Of a stretch of DNA of 64,000 nucleotides, positions 33,215 through 42,340 are shown in pieces. Every line of letters starts with the position of its first letter. Position 1 is the stretch's first letter. The position numbers and the translations under genes were made by a program. Under the pieces are notes generated by a model that was not told the origin of the DNA, did not search any database, and saw only the letters and a list, made by a program, of their open reading frames with translations. The DNA comes from Hemerocallis citrina (lineage: Eukaryota > Streptophyta > Magnoliopsida > Asparagales > Asphodelaceae): assembly GCA_017893485.1 (NCBI GenBank), contig CM030366.1, positions 180,631,981 through 180,695,980 of the forward strand. The letters run 5' to 3'.

Positions 33215-33844
33215 CTTAACTTTCGGAATGATCTTGACAGCAACAGTGTGCCCCTTGTACACCCCCTTCTTCACCGTTGCAAAACATGTACTCCCAAAAT
33301 GCCCTTTCCCCACCTCTTTCCCCAACTCATACTTCTTCCCGAAATTCCTCCCAAATCCAAACATCTTATCCAACCCCCTCCCCCTCCTCCTCCTCCTCCT
33401 CCTCCTCCCCCCTTCCCCAGCCCCAGCCCCCTCCACCACCACCGCCTTCTCCATCTCCCCTTCCTCTATCTCCTTCGCCACCTTGGCCGCTGCCTTCCTC
33501 CCCTGCCGCCTCGCCAGCGCCGCCTTTATATGCTTCGCCGGCGACGGTGGCGGGAATGGCCGCCGCAGGTTCTGAAAGAACCTCTGCGGCGTCCATGCCG
33601 GCGAAGGCGAGGACATCCCCACCGCCGTCCCCACTGGCATGGGGCTGGCCGCGCCCGACCCTGCTGCAGCGGGGAACGGGCTCGGCCAGCTGGTATCCGG
33701 AGTGGCGAAGGGAGGGGTGGGCTCCGGGGTGCGGCGGCGGCGACGGCGGCCTCGGTGGTTGGGTGTGGCGGAGGAGGGGAAGAAGACGACTCCTTCCGAG
33801 GTGGCGTCTCGGAAGGATGTGGATTTGCCTTGGCACTGGCCCAT
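33215..33844 (-). CDS. CRK3: CRK exon 1: myristoylated N-terminus and Gly-rich loop
   Basis: This exon gives 210 codons and ends in phase 0 at a GTGAGT donor. The ATG at 33844 is chosen over the in-frame ATG at 33880 because MGQC is the conserved acylation start of CRKs. Residues 50-107 carry the Pro-rich CRK signature (PWPSPFP-like, RRPFPPPSPAKHIKA). Residues 147-154 are eight arginines encoded by a CTC/GAG microsatellite. The kinase domain opens at about residue 171, with GKGHFG at 179-184 and the ATP-anchoring Lys204 in VAVK. The exon is far more GC-rich than the others. The long plus-strand ORFs opposite it are shadows of this repeat-rich sequence. Confidence 0.93.
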
Positions 33845-34481
33845 CCTGCGAGGGTTCGGAGATGGATTGGGATGGGTCAATGGAGGAGGCGGAGGAGGAG
33901 GAGGGGGAAATGCAACGGATTTGGAGATTAATAAAATATTATGAGAAATTATTGGGTTTTTTTTTTTTTTTTTTTTTGGTTTATTTGGTGGGTTAAATAT
34001 AGGAATGGGGAAGGTGGAGTTAATGGGAGAAGAGAGGGAGGAAGGGAAGGGGTCGGGAGAGAATTTGTATGCGGGTGAGGGGGTAGGTGATGTGTTGAGC
34101 GGGTGATAGAGGATATGTACGGATATTGAGGAGATGTGATGGTTGGTAGTACGTTTTGTTTGATATCAGGTGAGTTATTTGGTGTATGGGATGTTTTGGG
34201 TTTGCGTTGGTTTTAACGGTTTGAAGGAGGAGAAGATTAAGACATAGAAGAGTGATTTGTTTAGGATTAAAGTTTCGGTACGTGGCGTCGTTAAAGAGAG
34301 GTTTGTGGGGGGTGGGGGATTAGTGGGTCGGAAGCATGTATGTGATGTACTATACTACTGTAGGCAATTTGTTTATACACGTGCATTTGGCGGGAGGGGG
34401 GGATTAGTGTGTCAGTTTCTTTTAACTGAAGAGGTTGTTTACCACGGAAGCATGTATGGTGTACCAGGATAGGCAATTTGT
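33845..34481. other. CRK 5' leader and proximal promoter, with a short duplication
   Basis: No gene is seen. On the CRK strand the leader is CT-rich. The far part (34310-34481) holds a degenerate duplication: GGAAGCATGTATG and AGGCAATTTG each occur twice, at about 34330-34372 and 34447-34480. The MULE foldback begins at 34482, so only about 640 bp of host promoter remain before transposon DNA. Confidence 0.6.
33993..34002 (-). promoter_or_regulatory. Candidate TATA box of the CRK gene
   Basis: The minus strand reads CTATATTTAA about 150 bp upstream of the CRK ATG. Between it and the ATG lie a run of about 20 A residues (33960-33977) and a CCT-repeat leader (33880-33905). The position suits a TATA box; no transcript data support it. 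Confidence 0.4.
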
Positions 34482-34542
34482 AAAAAACAACTCTTGTAAA
34501 ATATTGACCAAACTGATACACCTTTGAAAATATTTACCTAAC
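34482..34542. mobile_element. MULE-type foldback element, left piece
   Basis: The first 61 bp of a foldback element that continues at 49875. A 9-bp duplication GCAATTTGT precedes it (34473-34481) and follows the right end (50499-50507). Segments AATATTGACCAAACTGA and TGAAAATATTTACC recur inverted at 50430-50485. The Tat element split it, duplicating CTAAC. Confidence 0.75.
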
Positions 34543-35134
34543 TGATATGGCTAAAAATGGGGTTAAATCGGAACCGTCCGGATTGAGCACGAATCTTGAA
34601 GCTCGGGGGTAAAAAGGTAATTTCACATACAAGCGGATCCAAAGCGGGTTCGGAATCTCCTTCTCACAGATCCAATAACCCACGAATGGGTCCGCTCCAA
34701 TTGGGTACGGGTCCCGACCCGAAGCGAGCCCAGACCAGCAAGAGACAAATCAGGGCCACTGATTTGACCAAGTCAACGGGCCTGATTTGCTCTCACCGGG
34801 AATCAAGGGGTTAGTTTCCTAAACAGACTGTGAGGATTTTTCTCCTAGCAGTTACACAGGGAACCATGCCTCTAATCACTCCCCAGGCGACTATAAATAC
34901 CTCCCCTCTGCCACTGTGACCAGGTTAATCACTTTTTCACCACTTTAAGCTCTTCCTTAATCTCTTCTGATTACTGACAAGAGCGTCGGAGGGTGCGTCG
35001 CCGGAATCAACCTCGGTGTTTCGCACTTCCTTGCAGGTTGCGCCAGGAGCAAGAAGGCTTGAGTCCACTGTTCAGGTTATTCCCAAGCTCACAAATTCTA
35101 TCTGTTTACCCCCACACCGAAATCAGCGGTAACA
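34543..35134 (+). repeat. Tat 5' LTR (592 bp)
   Basis: Runs TGATATGGCTAAAAATGG to AATCAGCGGTAACA, with a TATA box CTATAAATAC at 34891-34900. Confidence 0.95.
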
Positions 35135-35137
35135 GAT

Positions 35138-35155
35138 TGGCGCCGTCTGTGGGAA
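35138..35155 (+). other. Tat primer-binding site
   Basis: TGGCGCCGTCTGTGGGAA, three bases after the LTR. It is the form usual in plant Tat elements and differs from the methionine-tRNA site of the other elements here. I do not assign the tRNA. Confidence 0.8.
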
Positions 35156-35203
35156 ACAACCACACGAACAGCCTCGGCCCCTTCTCCGTCGTCCTCTCCA
35201 ACC

Positions 35204-37915
35204 ATGCCGCCAAAGAAGGTCAGATCCCGCGGGTCAAACCGTGGGGCTAATCCCGCCGACCCTACAGAGGAAGCCCCTTTCAATCCTATTCCTCAGCCCG
35301 ATCTTCCTCTGCCGGCCCAGCAGGGCCAGCCTCCTCTTCCCAAGCAGCAACCCAACAATGGCCCTTCCGGCCATAACGGTCGGAAGCAGAAGCAGCCACT
35401 CAACCTGGACCACGTCTCGGTCCATAATGGGTCCTCGGACTCAATGGCTTCTCATCATCCTGACCTCCGCAACACGCTCCTGAACCGCCAGAAGGATGAG
35501 GACCTTCGCACTCACCTTGATGAGAGGCGGGCCCGAGAGGGAGCCTCCCGCCAGCATCATGGTGAGCGCTCGCCTCACCGCCGAGACGGCAGACGGTCTC
35601 CGGACCGAAGGGGCCGAGCGGCTTCGCCCGAGCACCGAAGGAGGAGGCCACAATCCCCCGCGGATCGGCATCATCGCAGGAACAATGACGCACCCATCAC
35701 CCGTGCCGAGTTCTTACAGTTCCAAGACACCGTACTGCAGGCTCTCAACCTTCGGCAGAACGCCCAAAATGCCCCGAGGGCTCCAACGCCCCCGAGGGAT
35801 CCCAGTCCTCGTCGCCGCACCCGAAGTCCTTCCCCGGCTCCCAGCCGCCAGCAGCAGCGCTACAGTCCTCGCCGATCCCAGGACTACCGGCGCCGCAGTC
35901 CGCGCTCCCCTTCTTATGAAGAGGAGTCCGGGGGGTCATATGATTACCAGCGGAGGGACGACGCCCTCATCCGCCGTCTCCATGAGGTGGAAAGGCGTAT
36001 CGGCCGCATGGACAGGGAGGAGGAGTCCCGAGCAGGAACAGTCCGTCCTAGCAGACCCCCTTTCTCCCGGTCGATCATGGAGGCCCACATACCGAGGGGT
36101 TTCAAACCTCCGCAGTTTGAAACGTACTCAGGGGAATCCGACCCGGTTGATCACGTCGAAAGCTTCAAGACCCTGATGCTGATCCACCAAGCTTCCGACG
36201 CCGTGCTCTGCAGGACCTTCCCCGCCACCCTCAGGGGGTCGGCTCGGGAATGGTATTCCAGACTCGCTCCCTCCTCCATCTTCTCGTTCGAGCAGTTTGA
36301 AACACTATTCATAACTCACTTCGTGAGTAGCAGGCGGGCTGAGAAGACAAGCCTCTCCCTACTGAATCTGCGGCAGGAAAGGGAAGAGAAGCTGCGGGAC
36401 TATGTGAAAAGGTTCACCGCAGAGGTCAGGTCTATCGCCTCCTTAGACCAGTCAGTGGCGACCGTGGCGTTCCAGTCGAACGTCCTCAACGCCAATCTCC
36501 GATCGTCCCTAGCCAAGAAGCCCCCGCATGACTTCGCCGACCTCCTCCTGAGGTGCGAGAAGTATATCCGGGCAGAGGAGGCTGAAGCCCTCCCGAGCTT
36601 CGGGGGGTCCTCCTCAGGGTTGAAGAGGAAGGCGACGGGGGAAGAGGGGTCCAAGAAAGCTCAGAAGGACAACGGCGGTCAGCGCCGCCCTCTCCCCAGG
36701 TTCGAGAAGTTCACTCCACTCACCACTAACGTCTCCACCATCCTAATGAAAGTGGAGAAGGAGGGAGTCATCCCTCCTGCCCCGAGGATGCACACTCCGG
36801 CAAAGAGGAGGAACAAAGATAAATGGTGTCGTTACCATCGAGACCACGGCCACGACACGAACGACTACCGGGCTTTGAGAGATGAGATCGAAGCCCTCAT
36901 CCGGAGGGGGCAGTTGGCCAAATTCATGAAGGCTAACGATCGGGCGGATCGCAATTCTCCTCCGCCTCGGGGGGCTAACAAGCGCTCCCAGCGACGCGAA
37001 GAGACACCCGAGTTCGAGGAGGAACGGATTCTGCACCTGATCCACGGAGGCCCCATGGGGGGCTCCTCTAATTCCTCCCGGAAGGCCTTCGTCCGAGAGG
37101 TCAGCTCGTTTCACAGTGCCCCTCCCCCCAAAGGTCTCGGCGTCCCTGTGTCTTTCTCCGACGCAGACCTCGAAGGGGTCCGAACCCCACACTGTGATGC
37201 CCTCGTCATCGACCTCCGCATGGCCAACTTCAAGGTGCAGAGGATTTTAGTGGACAATGGGAGTTTGGTCAATATTCTCTTCCTCTCGGCCTTCCGAGGC
37301 CTGCAGCTGTCCCGGGACCGTCTCAAGCCGGCCGGTTACACGCTCCACGGGTTCACGGGGGTCCCAGTAACTATCGAGGGAGTGATAACCCTAGACGTAA
37401 CCGCGGGAAGCGCCCCTACTACCCGGACCGAGCCGATGGACTTCATGGTCGTCGACGTCCCGGCGGCGTATAATGTCATTCTAGGCCGACCCGGCCTAGC
37501 CGCCTTGGAAGCTGTCCCCTCGGCGTACCATTTGAAAATGAAGTTCCCCACTCGGTCGGGAGTAGGGGAAGTCAGGGGAAGCCAAGAAACAGCCCGGAAG
37601 TGCTACATGACTTCCACCGGGGGACCAGTGCTCTCGCTCGAAACACTAGAAATCTCCGAGCCGAAAGCTCGGCCAACGTCCGAGCCGGCGGACGAGTTAG
37701 AAGAGGTGCTCTTCTCGGACGAGGATCCGAGCCGGAAGTTCCTTGTCAGCAAATCCTTGCCGACCGCACTATGCTCGGACCTGATTAAATGCATCCGGGA
37801 TAACCGCGACTTGTTTGCATGGTCGGCCGCGGACATGCCCAGCATTTCCGAGGAGCTGCTCGTCCATCGCCTAAGCGTCGAACCGGGGTGCAAACCGGTT
37901 CAGCAGAAGAGGTGA
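35204..37915 (+). CDS. Tat gag-protease ORF (903 aa)
   Basis: Intact reading MPPKKVRSRG to a TGA at 37913. Residues 121-235 are Arg/Ser/Pro-rich with many RSP/SPR repeats, like an RS domain. The gag capsid domain spans about 297-460 (FETYSGESDPVDHVESFKTL, REWYSRLAPSSI). A zinc-knuckle-like WCRYHRDHGHDTNDYRAL at 541-558 has Tyr where Cys is usual. The protease motif LVDNGSLVNILF lies at 682-693. The end (KPVQQKR) runs straight into reverse transcriptase sequence in the same frame, so the TGA looks like a mutation in a longer gag-pol. GC content is well above the neighbouring DNA. Confidence 0.9.
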   Translation: MPPKKVRSRGSNRGANPADPTEEAPFNPIPQPDLPLPAQQGQPPLPKQQPNNGPSGHNGRKQKQPLNLDHVSVHNGSSDSMASHHPDLRNTLLNRQKDEDLRTHLDERRAREGASRQHHGERSPHRRDGRRSPDRRGRAASPEHRRRRPQSPADRHHRRNNDAPITRAEFLQFQDTVLQALNLRQNAQNAPRAPTPPRDPSPRRRTRSPSPAPSRQQQRYSPRRSQDYRRRSPRSPSYEEESGGSYDYQRRDDALIRRLHEVERRIGRMDREEESRAGTVRPSRPPFSRSIMEAHIPRGFKPPQFETYSGESDPVDHVESFKTLMLIHQASDAVLCRTFPATLRGSAREWYSRLAPSSIFSFEQFETLFITHFVSSRRAEKTSLSLLNLRQEREEKLRDYVKRFTAEVRSIASLDQSVATVAFQSNVLNANLRSSLAKKPPHDFADLLLRCEKYIRAEEAEALPSFGGSSSGLKRKATGEEGSKKAQKDNGGQRRPLPRFEKFTPLTTNVSTILMKVEKEGVIPPAPRMHTPAKRRNKDKWCRYHRDHGHDTNDYRALRDEIEALIRRGQLAKFMKANDRADRNSPPPRGANKRSQRREETPEFEEERILHLIHGGPMGGSSNSSRKAFVREVSSFHSAPPPKGLGVPVSFSDADLEGVRTPHCDALVIDLRMANFKVQRILVDNGSLVNILFLSAFRGLQLSRDRLKPAGYTLHGFTGVPVTIEGVITLDVTAGSAPTTRTEPMDFMVVDVPAAYNVILGRPGLAALEAVPSAYHLKMKFPTRSGVGEVRGSQETARKCYMTSTGGPVLSLETLEISEPKARPTSEPADELEEVLFSDEDPSRKFLVSKSLPTALCSDLIKCIRDNRDLFAWSAADMPSISEELLVHRLSVEPGCKPVQQKR

Positions 37916-40900
37916 AAGTTCACTCCCGAGCGATAGCAGGCCATCAAGGAGGAGGTGGATAAATTGCTGAAGGCCAAGTTCATACAGGAGGTAAATTACC
38001 CTGAGTGGCTCTCCAATGTTGTAATGGTCAAGAAGTCGAATGGCTCTTGGAGAATATGCATTGACTTCACCGACCTGAATATGGCGTGTCCGAAGGACCC
38101 ATTCCTTCTTCCAAACATCGACACCCTCATTGACGCCACCTCGGGCCATGAGCTCCTCAGCTTCATGGATGCCTTATCGGGCTATAACCAAATCCGAATG
38201 TTCCCTCCGGACATTCCGAAGACCTCCTTCATCACCGACCAGGGCCTCTACTGCTATCAGGTCATGCCGTTCGGCTTGAAGAATGCGGGCGCCACCTATC
38301 AGCGCCTCGTCAATAAGATCTTCCAGAACTAGATAGGTCGGAATATGGAGGTCTACGTTGACGACATGCTCGTCAAAAGCGTCCGAGGCACAGATCACGT
38401 AGCCGACCTCCAAGAGGCCTTCGGCGTGTTGAGAAGGCACAGCATGCGGCTGAACCCGAACAAGTGTGCGTTCGGGGTCTCCGCGGGAAAATTCCTCGGC
38501 TTCATGGTAAGCCAACGAGGAATCGAAGCTAACCCCGAGAAGATTAAGGCCATATTAGACATGACCCCGCCTCGGAACATCAAGGAGGTGCAGAAGCTCA
38601 CTGGTCGGCTCGCTGCTATTGGTCGGTTCCTCTCGAAGTCGGGGGAAAAGTGCATCCCCTTCTTCAAAGCACTCAGGGGGGCTAAGGGTTTTGAATGGGG
38701 CCAACCACAACAGGAGTCGTTCGACCAATTAAAGGCCTACTTGGTGAACCCCCCTCTGCTCAGCAAACCGATCCCGGGCGAGTCTCTCTTCGTCTACTTG
38801 GCTGCTTCCGAGCAGACCCTAAGTGCTGTCCTAGTAAGAGAGGAGGACCGGTCCTAAAGGCCCATCTACTACGTGAGCAAGGTGCTTCGGGACGCCGAGC
38901 TCCGCTATCCGAAGATAGAGAAGATGGCCTACGCCCTAGTCACAGCGGCGAGGAAGCTTCGGCCATACTTTCAGTCCCACTCGATCGCCGTCCTCACCGA
39001 CCAGCCCCTAAAGCAGATCCTGTACAAGCCCGAGACCTCGGGCCGGCTGATGAAGTGGTCCATAGAGCTGAGCCAGCATGACATCTCTTACCAGCCTCGG
39101 ACAGCAATTAAGGCGCAGGCACTCGCCGACTTCATCGTAGAGTCCACTATCCCTGAGGTCGAACACATTCCGAAAGGACCCCCCATTTGGACAGTCTTCG
39201 TGGACAGATCCTCCTGTAATGAAGGAAGCGGCGCGGGCATCATTCTAAACGGCCCTGACGACTTCGTCCTCCAGTACGCAATCCACATGCACTTCAAGGC
39301 CTCGAACAATGAGGCAAAGTACGAAGCACTCATTGCTGGCCTCGGACTTGCACGAAGTGCTGGGGCGCAGCGCCTCCGAATCCACAGTGATTCCCAGCTC
39401 GTCGTGAACCAAGTCTTGGGCGAGTACGAGGCCCGAGACGAGCAGATGGCGAAGTACCTCGCTAAGGTTCGGACCCTTATGAGCCGGTTCGAGGAAGCAC
39501 TCATCCAGCAGGTCCCTCGTGAAGAGAACTCGCAGGCCGATGCCCTCTCCAAATTAGCCTCGTCCTCCCTGCAAGGTCTCGAACAGACCGTACTGATCGA
39601 AGTCCTCTCTAAGCCGAGCATCGAAGACGAGACACCTGGCTCGGCGGAATCGTTGCCAGTCATGTTACAAGACAATTGGATGAAGCCTTTAGTGGAGTTC
39701 TTAAGGGACGGATTCCTACCCGAAGACCCCAAAGAGGCTCGCCGAGTCAGAACCCGGGCAGAGCGGTATGTCTTGATCGAGGGCATCTTATACAAACGCT
39801 CTTTCTCTCAAATAGACGGCCGACCGTACCTAAGGTGCCTCTCTCCGGATCAGGCCGAATATGCCCTACAAGAGCTCCACGAAGGTATCGGAGGGGCACA
39901 CTCAGGATTTAGGTCCTTGGCCCGAAAAGCTTTAAATTATGGGTACTTCTGGCCGACCCTCCTTCAAGACGCCGAGCGACACGTTCTGCAATGCAGCTCT
40001 TGTCAGAGACACTCCAGCATCCGTCGCCTCCCTCAGGCCAACCTCGCCTCCCTATCAAGTCCCATCCCCTTTGCAATGTGGGGGATGGATTTACTAGGGC
40101 CTTTCCCTCCGGCTCCGGGTCAGTTCAGGTTCTTGGTCGTAGCCATCGACTACTTCTCGAAGTGGGTCGAGGCCGAGCCCCTTGCCACTATAACCAGAAC
40201 AAGGTGGTACAGTTCTTCTGGAAGAGCATCATATGCAGGTTCGGCGTCCCCCGTGTCCTCGTTACGGACAACGGGACTCAGTTCACTGGCGCAGCATTCC
40301 GAGCTCTATGCGACGACCTGGCCATCCAGCAGCGCTTCTCGTCCGTCTCCCACCCTCAGTTGAACGGACAAGCAGAAAACGCTAATCGACAGATCCTCGC
40401 AGGCATCAAGAAAAGGCTGGAAAAAAGTTCCAAGGGCTTATGGGTCGACCAACTCCCCAACGTCCTATGGAACTACTGCACGAGCAAGCGGACCCCCACA
40501 GGCGAGTCCCCTTTCAACCTCACCTATAGGTCCGAGGCCGTGATACCGCTCGAGGTCGGAATACCTTCCCCTCGGCTCACAGCCTATGACGAAGCACAGA
40601 ATGCCAGGGACCTCAGAGCAGACTTAGACCTGATAGATGAACTGAGGGAAAGGGCGTCAATTCGGCAGCAGACTTACCGAAGAAGGGTTGAACTAGCGTA
40701 CAACAAAAAGGTCCGACCCGCCAACCTTAAGCAAGGAGATTTGGTCTTGAGAAAGCTAGCCATATCCTTCCCCAGTCAGAAGAGCAAGCTGGCTCCGAAC
40801 TGGGAAGGGCCGTACAGGATCACGAGGGTAGTTCGGCCCGGGACATATCGTCTTGAAGATCTAGAGGGCAGAGAGCTTCCGAGGACCTGGAATGCCGACC

Positions 40901-40941
40901 ACCTCCTAAAATACCAAGAAAGCGCTCCGGCGCCACTCTAA
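37916..40941 (+). pseudogene. Tat pol: RT, RNase H, second RNase H, integrase
   Basis: Reverse transcriptase: WRICIDFTDLNMACPKD, FMDALSGYNQI, MPFGLKNAGATYQRL and YVDD at 38354-38365. First RNase H follows ([16 protein letters not shown]), then a second RNase H-like domain WTVFVDRSSCNEGSGAGIIL with NNEAKYEALIAGL and IHSDSQLVVNQV, the Tat hallmark. Integrase: HEGIGGAHSGFRSL to CSSCQRH, WGMDLLGPFPPA, then VTDNGTQFTG in another frame. Stops at 37913, 37934, 38330 (TAG) and 38855 (TAA), and a frameshift near 40195, make it non-functional. The last 316-residue reading ends WNADHLLKYQ with no chromodomain. Confidence 0.92.
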
Positions 40942-41116
40942 GTATCATAGGATATCGAGCCATTCCAGTCCTCCGACTTGTAACCTATTTTTCATAAATT
41001 GTACTATGTAAAACGGTTCGCCGTCGATTATTAATAAAGAAAGCTCTTTCATGTTTTCGAATTCGTATGTTTCTCTCCCCTCTTATCACCTGCTTTTTAA
41101 ATCGTAATTTCAACCA

Positions 41117-41690
41117 ATGGTTCGGAGTCCACGTTCGGCTCGACCTCACCTCCTCGGCTCGTACCCGGACGAACCAGGGGTAGATCGTCGTTCAGAACTG
41201 CTCCCACAACTGTTGAACTTCACCGATGGTTCGGAGTCCAACACTCGGCTCAACTTTACCTCCTCGGCTCGCCTCCGGGCGAGCCAGGGGTAGATCGCCG
41301 TTCGGAATTGCTCCCACAGCCGTTGAACTTCACCGATGGTTCAGAGTCCAACCCTCGGCTCGACTTTACCTCCTCGGCTCGCCTCCGGGCGAGCCAGGGG
41401 TAGATCGCCGTTCGGAATTGCTCCCACAGCCGTTGAACTTCACCGATGGTTCGGAGTCCAACACTCGGCTCGACTTTACCTCCTCGGCTCGCCTCCGAGC
41501 GAGCCAGGGGTAGATCGCCGTTCGGAATTGCTCCCACAACCGTTGAACTTCACCGATGGTTCGGAGTCCAACACTCGGCTCGACTTTACCTCCTCGGCTC
41601 GCCTCCGAGCGAGCCAGGGGTAGATCGCCGTTCGGAATTGCTCCCACAACCATTGGACTACAACGATGGTCCCGGGGTCCAACACTTGAC
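41117..41690. repeat. 110-bp tandem repeat after Tat pol
   Basis: Five units start with ATGGTTCGGAGTCCA (41117, 41226, 41336, 41446, 41556) and a partial sixth at 41666. Each carries CCTCCTCGGCTCG and GGGGTAGATCG. Because 110 is not a multiple of three, ORFs through it are by-products. Confidence 0.93.
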
Positions 41691-41843
41691 TCCCAGTCCC
41701 CCCAAGCTTGCTTCGCGGCAGACTGGGAGTGGACCCCCACTCCGCTTCGTCAACGGAGGAACACCGAAGCTACGTTCGGCCACATAATCCGAGCACCATT
41801 GCCTAATAGCCGAAGCCCGAAGCCCTACGCCTTCGGTCGGCCA

Positions 41844-42110
41844 CCGAGCAAGTGCCTTCCCGAGCTCGCAAACGGAGAAAACTTACTTTCTCCTCAACTT
41901 TCGTGCATGATCTCAATCAGACGGCTCAGATCTTGCCACCGACGCTAAACGACAAGATAACGTTTTCTTGGGAACTAAGCCGCCTCGAAATTCGTGCCTA
42001 CGTTCAACGGCTCAGATCTTGCCACCTGTGCTAAACGACAAGATAGCGCTTTCTTGGGGATAGAGCCGCCTAGGAATTCGTGCCGTACCTTGTCGGAGTC
42101 GCTAAACGAC
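41844..42110. repeat. Dispersed copy of the 223-bp Tat repeat, left of the antisense cassette
   Basis: CGAGCAAGTGCCTTCCCGAG, CTCAGATCTTGCCACC and TAAACGACAAGATA motifs occur here, again near 46680-46830 and in the tandem array at 47781-48870. They bracket the antisense genes. Confidence 0.8.
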
Positions 42111-42241
42111 AAAATTCTATACTCATAGGAACCTGTCCGGTTCAACACTTTCGCCGAAGGAACTAACGCGCTCGGTTCAAAGATCTCGGCGCGACCGACA
42201 CAGATATAAGCAAGACAAATATGCAGAGCAATAAAAGATAT

Positions 42242-42247
42242 TTTATT
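42242..42247 (-). terminator. Polyadenylation signal of the antisense cassette
   Basis: AATAAA on the minus strand, about 95 bp after the stop of the last antisense ORF (42341). Confidence 0.6.
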
Positions 42248-42340
42248 AAACAACCAGGCCATAATACAAAACACATCTTTTCCATGGTTACAAAGTGTTT
42301 CCCAACAAAATACACGACGCCGACCCACTGTACTTGGCCC

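Larger units (their letters stand above)
4129..33844 (-). other. CRK3: CDPK-related kinase (CRK3-like) gene, 5' seven exons
   Basis: Seven exons join in frame with GT-AG introns: 33215-33844, 29988-30118, 7917-7958, 7708-7816, 7521-7599, 4777-5073 and 4129-4238. They total 1398 nt, or 466 codons. The product starts MGQCQGK (N-myristoylation glycine 2, possible palmitoyl Cys4) and has a Pro/Ser-rich tail, then a full Ser/Thr kinase domain: Gly loop 179-184, Lys204, HRDLKP with Asp300, DFG with Asp321, APE at 345-347. The [21 protein letters not shown] block and the HPWLRDD and YLHATPL segments are hallmarks of CRK3-type kinases, recalled from the family. CRKs are membrane-linked plant kinases related to CDPKs with degenerate EF-hands. 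About 130 C-terminal residues are missing off the left edge. Introns 1-6 measure 3096, 22029, 100, 108, 2447 and 538 bp; intron 7 exceeds 4.1 kb. No frameshift or stop is seen, so the gene looks functional. Confidence 0.93.

Noticed and set aside
33228..33996. Three long plus-strand ORFs opposite CRK exon 1
   Set aside because: They are Pro/Ser/Arg-rich shadows of GC-rich coding repeats; the minus frame has the conserved kinase sequence.
34363..34389. Direct repeat AATTTGTTTATACACGTGCAT compared with 50501-50521 as a transposon duplication
   Set aside because: It is part of a local host duplication; the exact 9-bp repeat GCAATTTGT at 34473 and 50499 fits the foldback ends better.
41226..41948. 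Series of similar ORFs on both strands
   Set aside because: By-products of the 110-bp tandem repeat; the shift of two bases per unit moves the frame.
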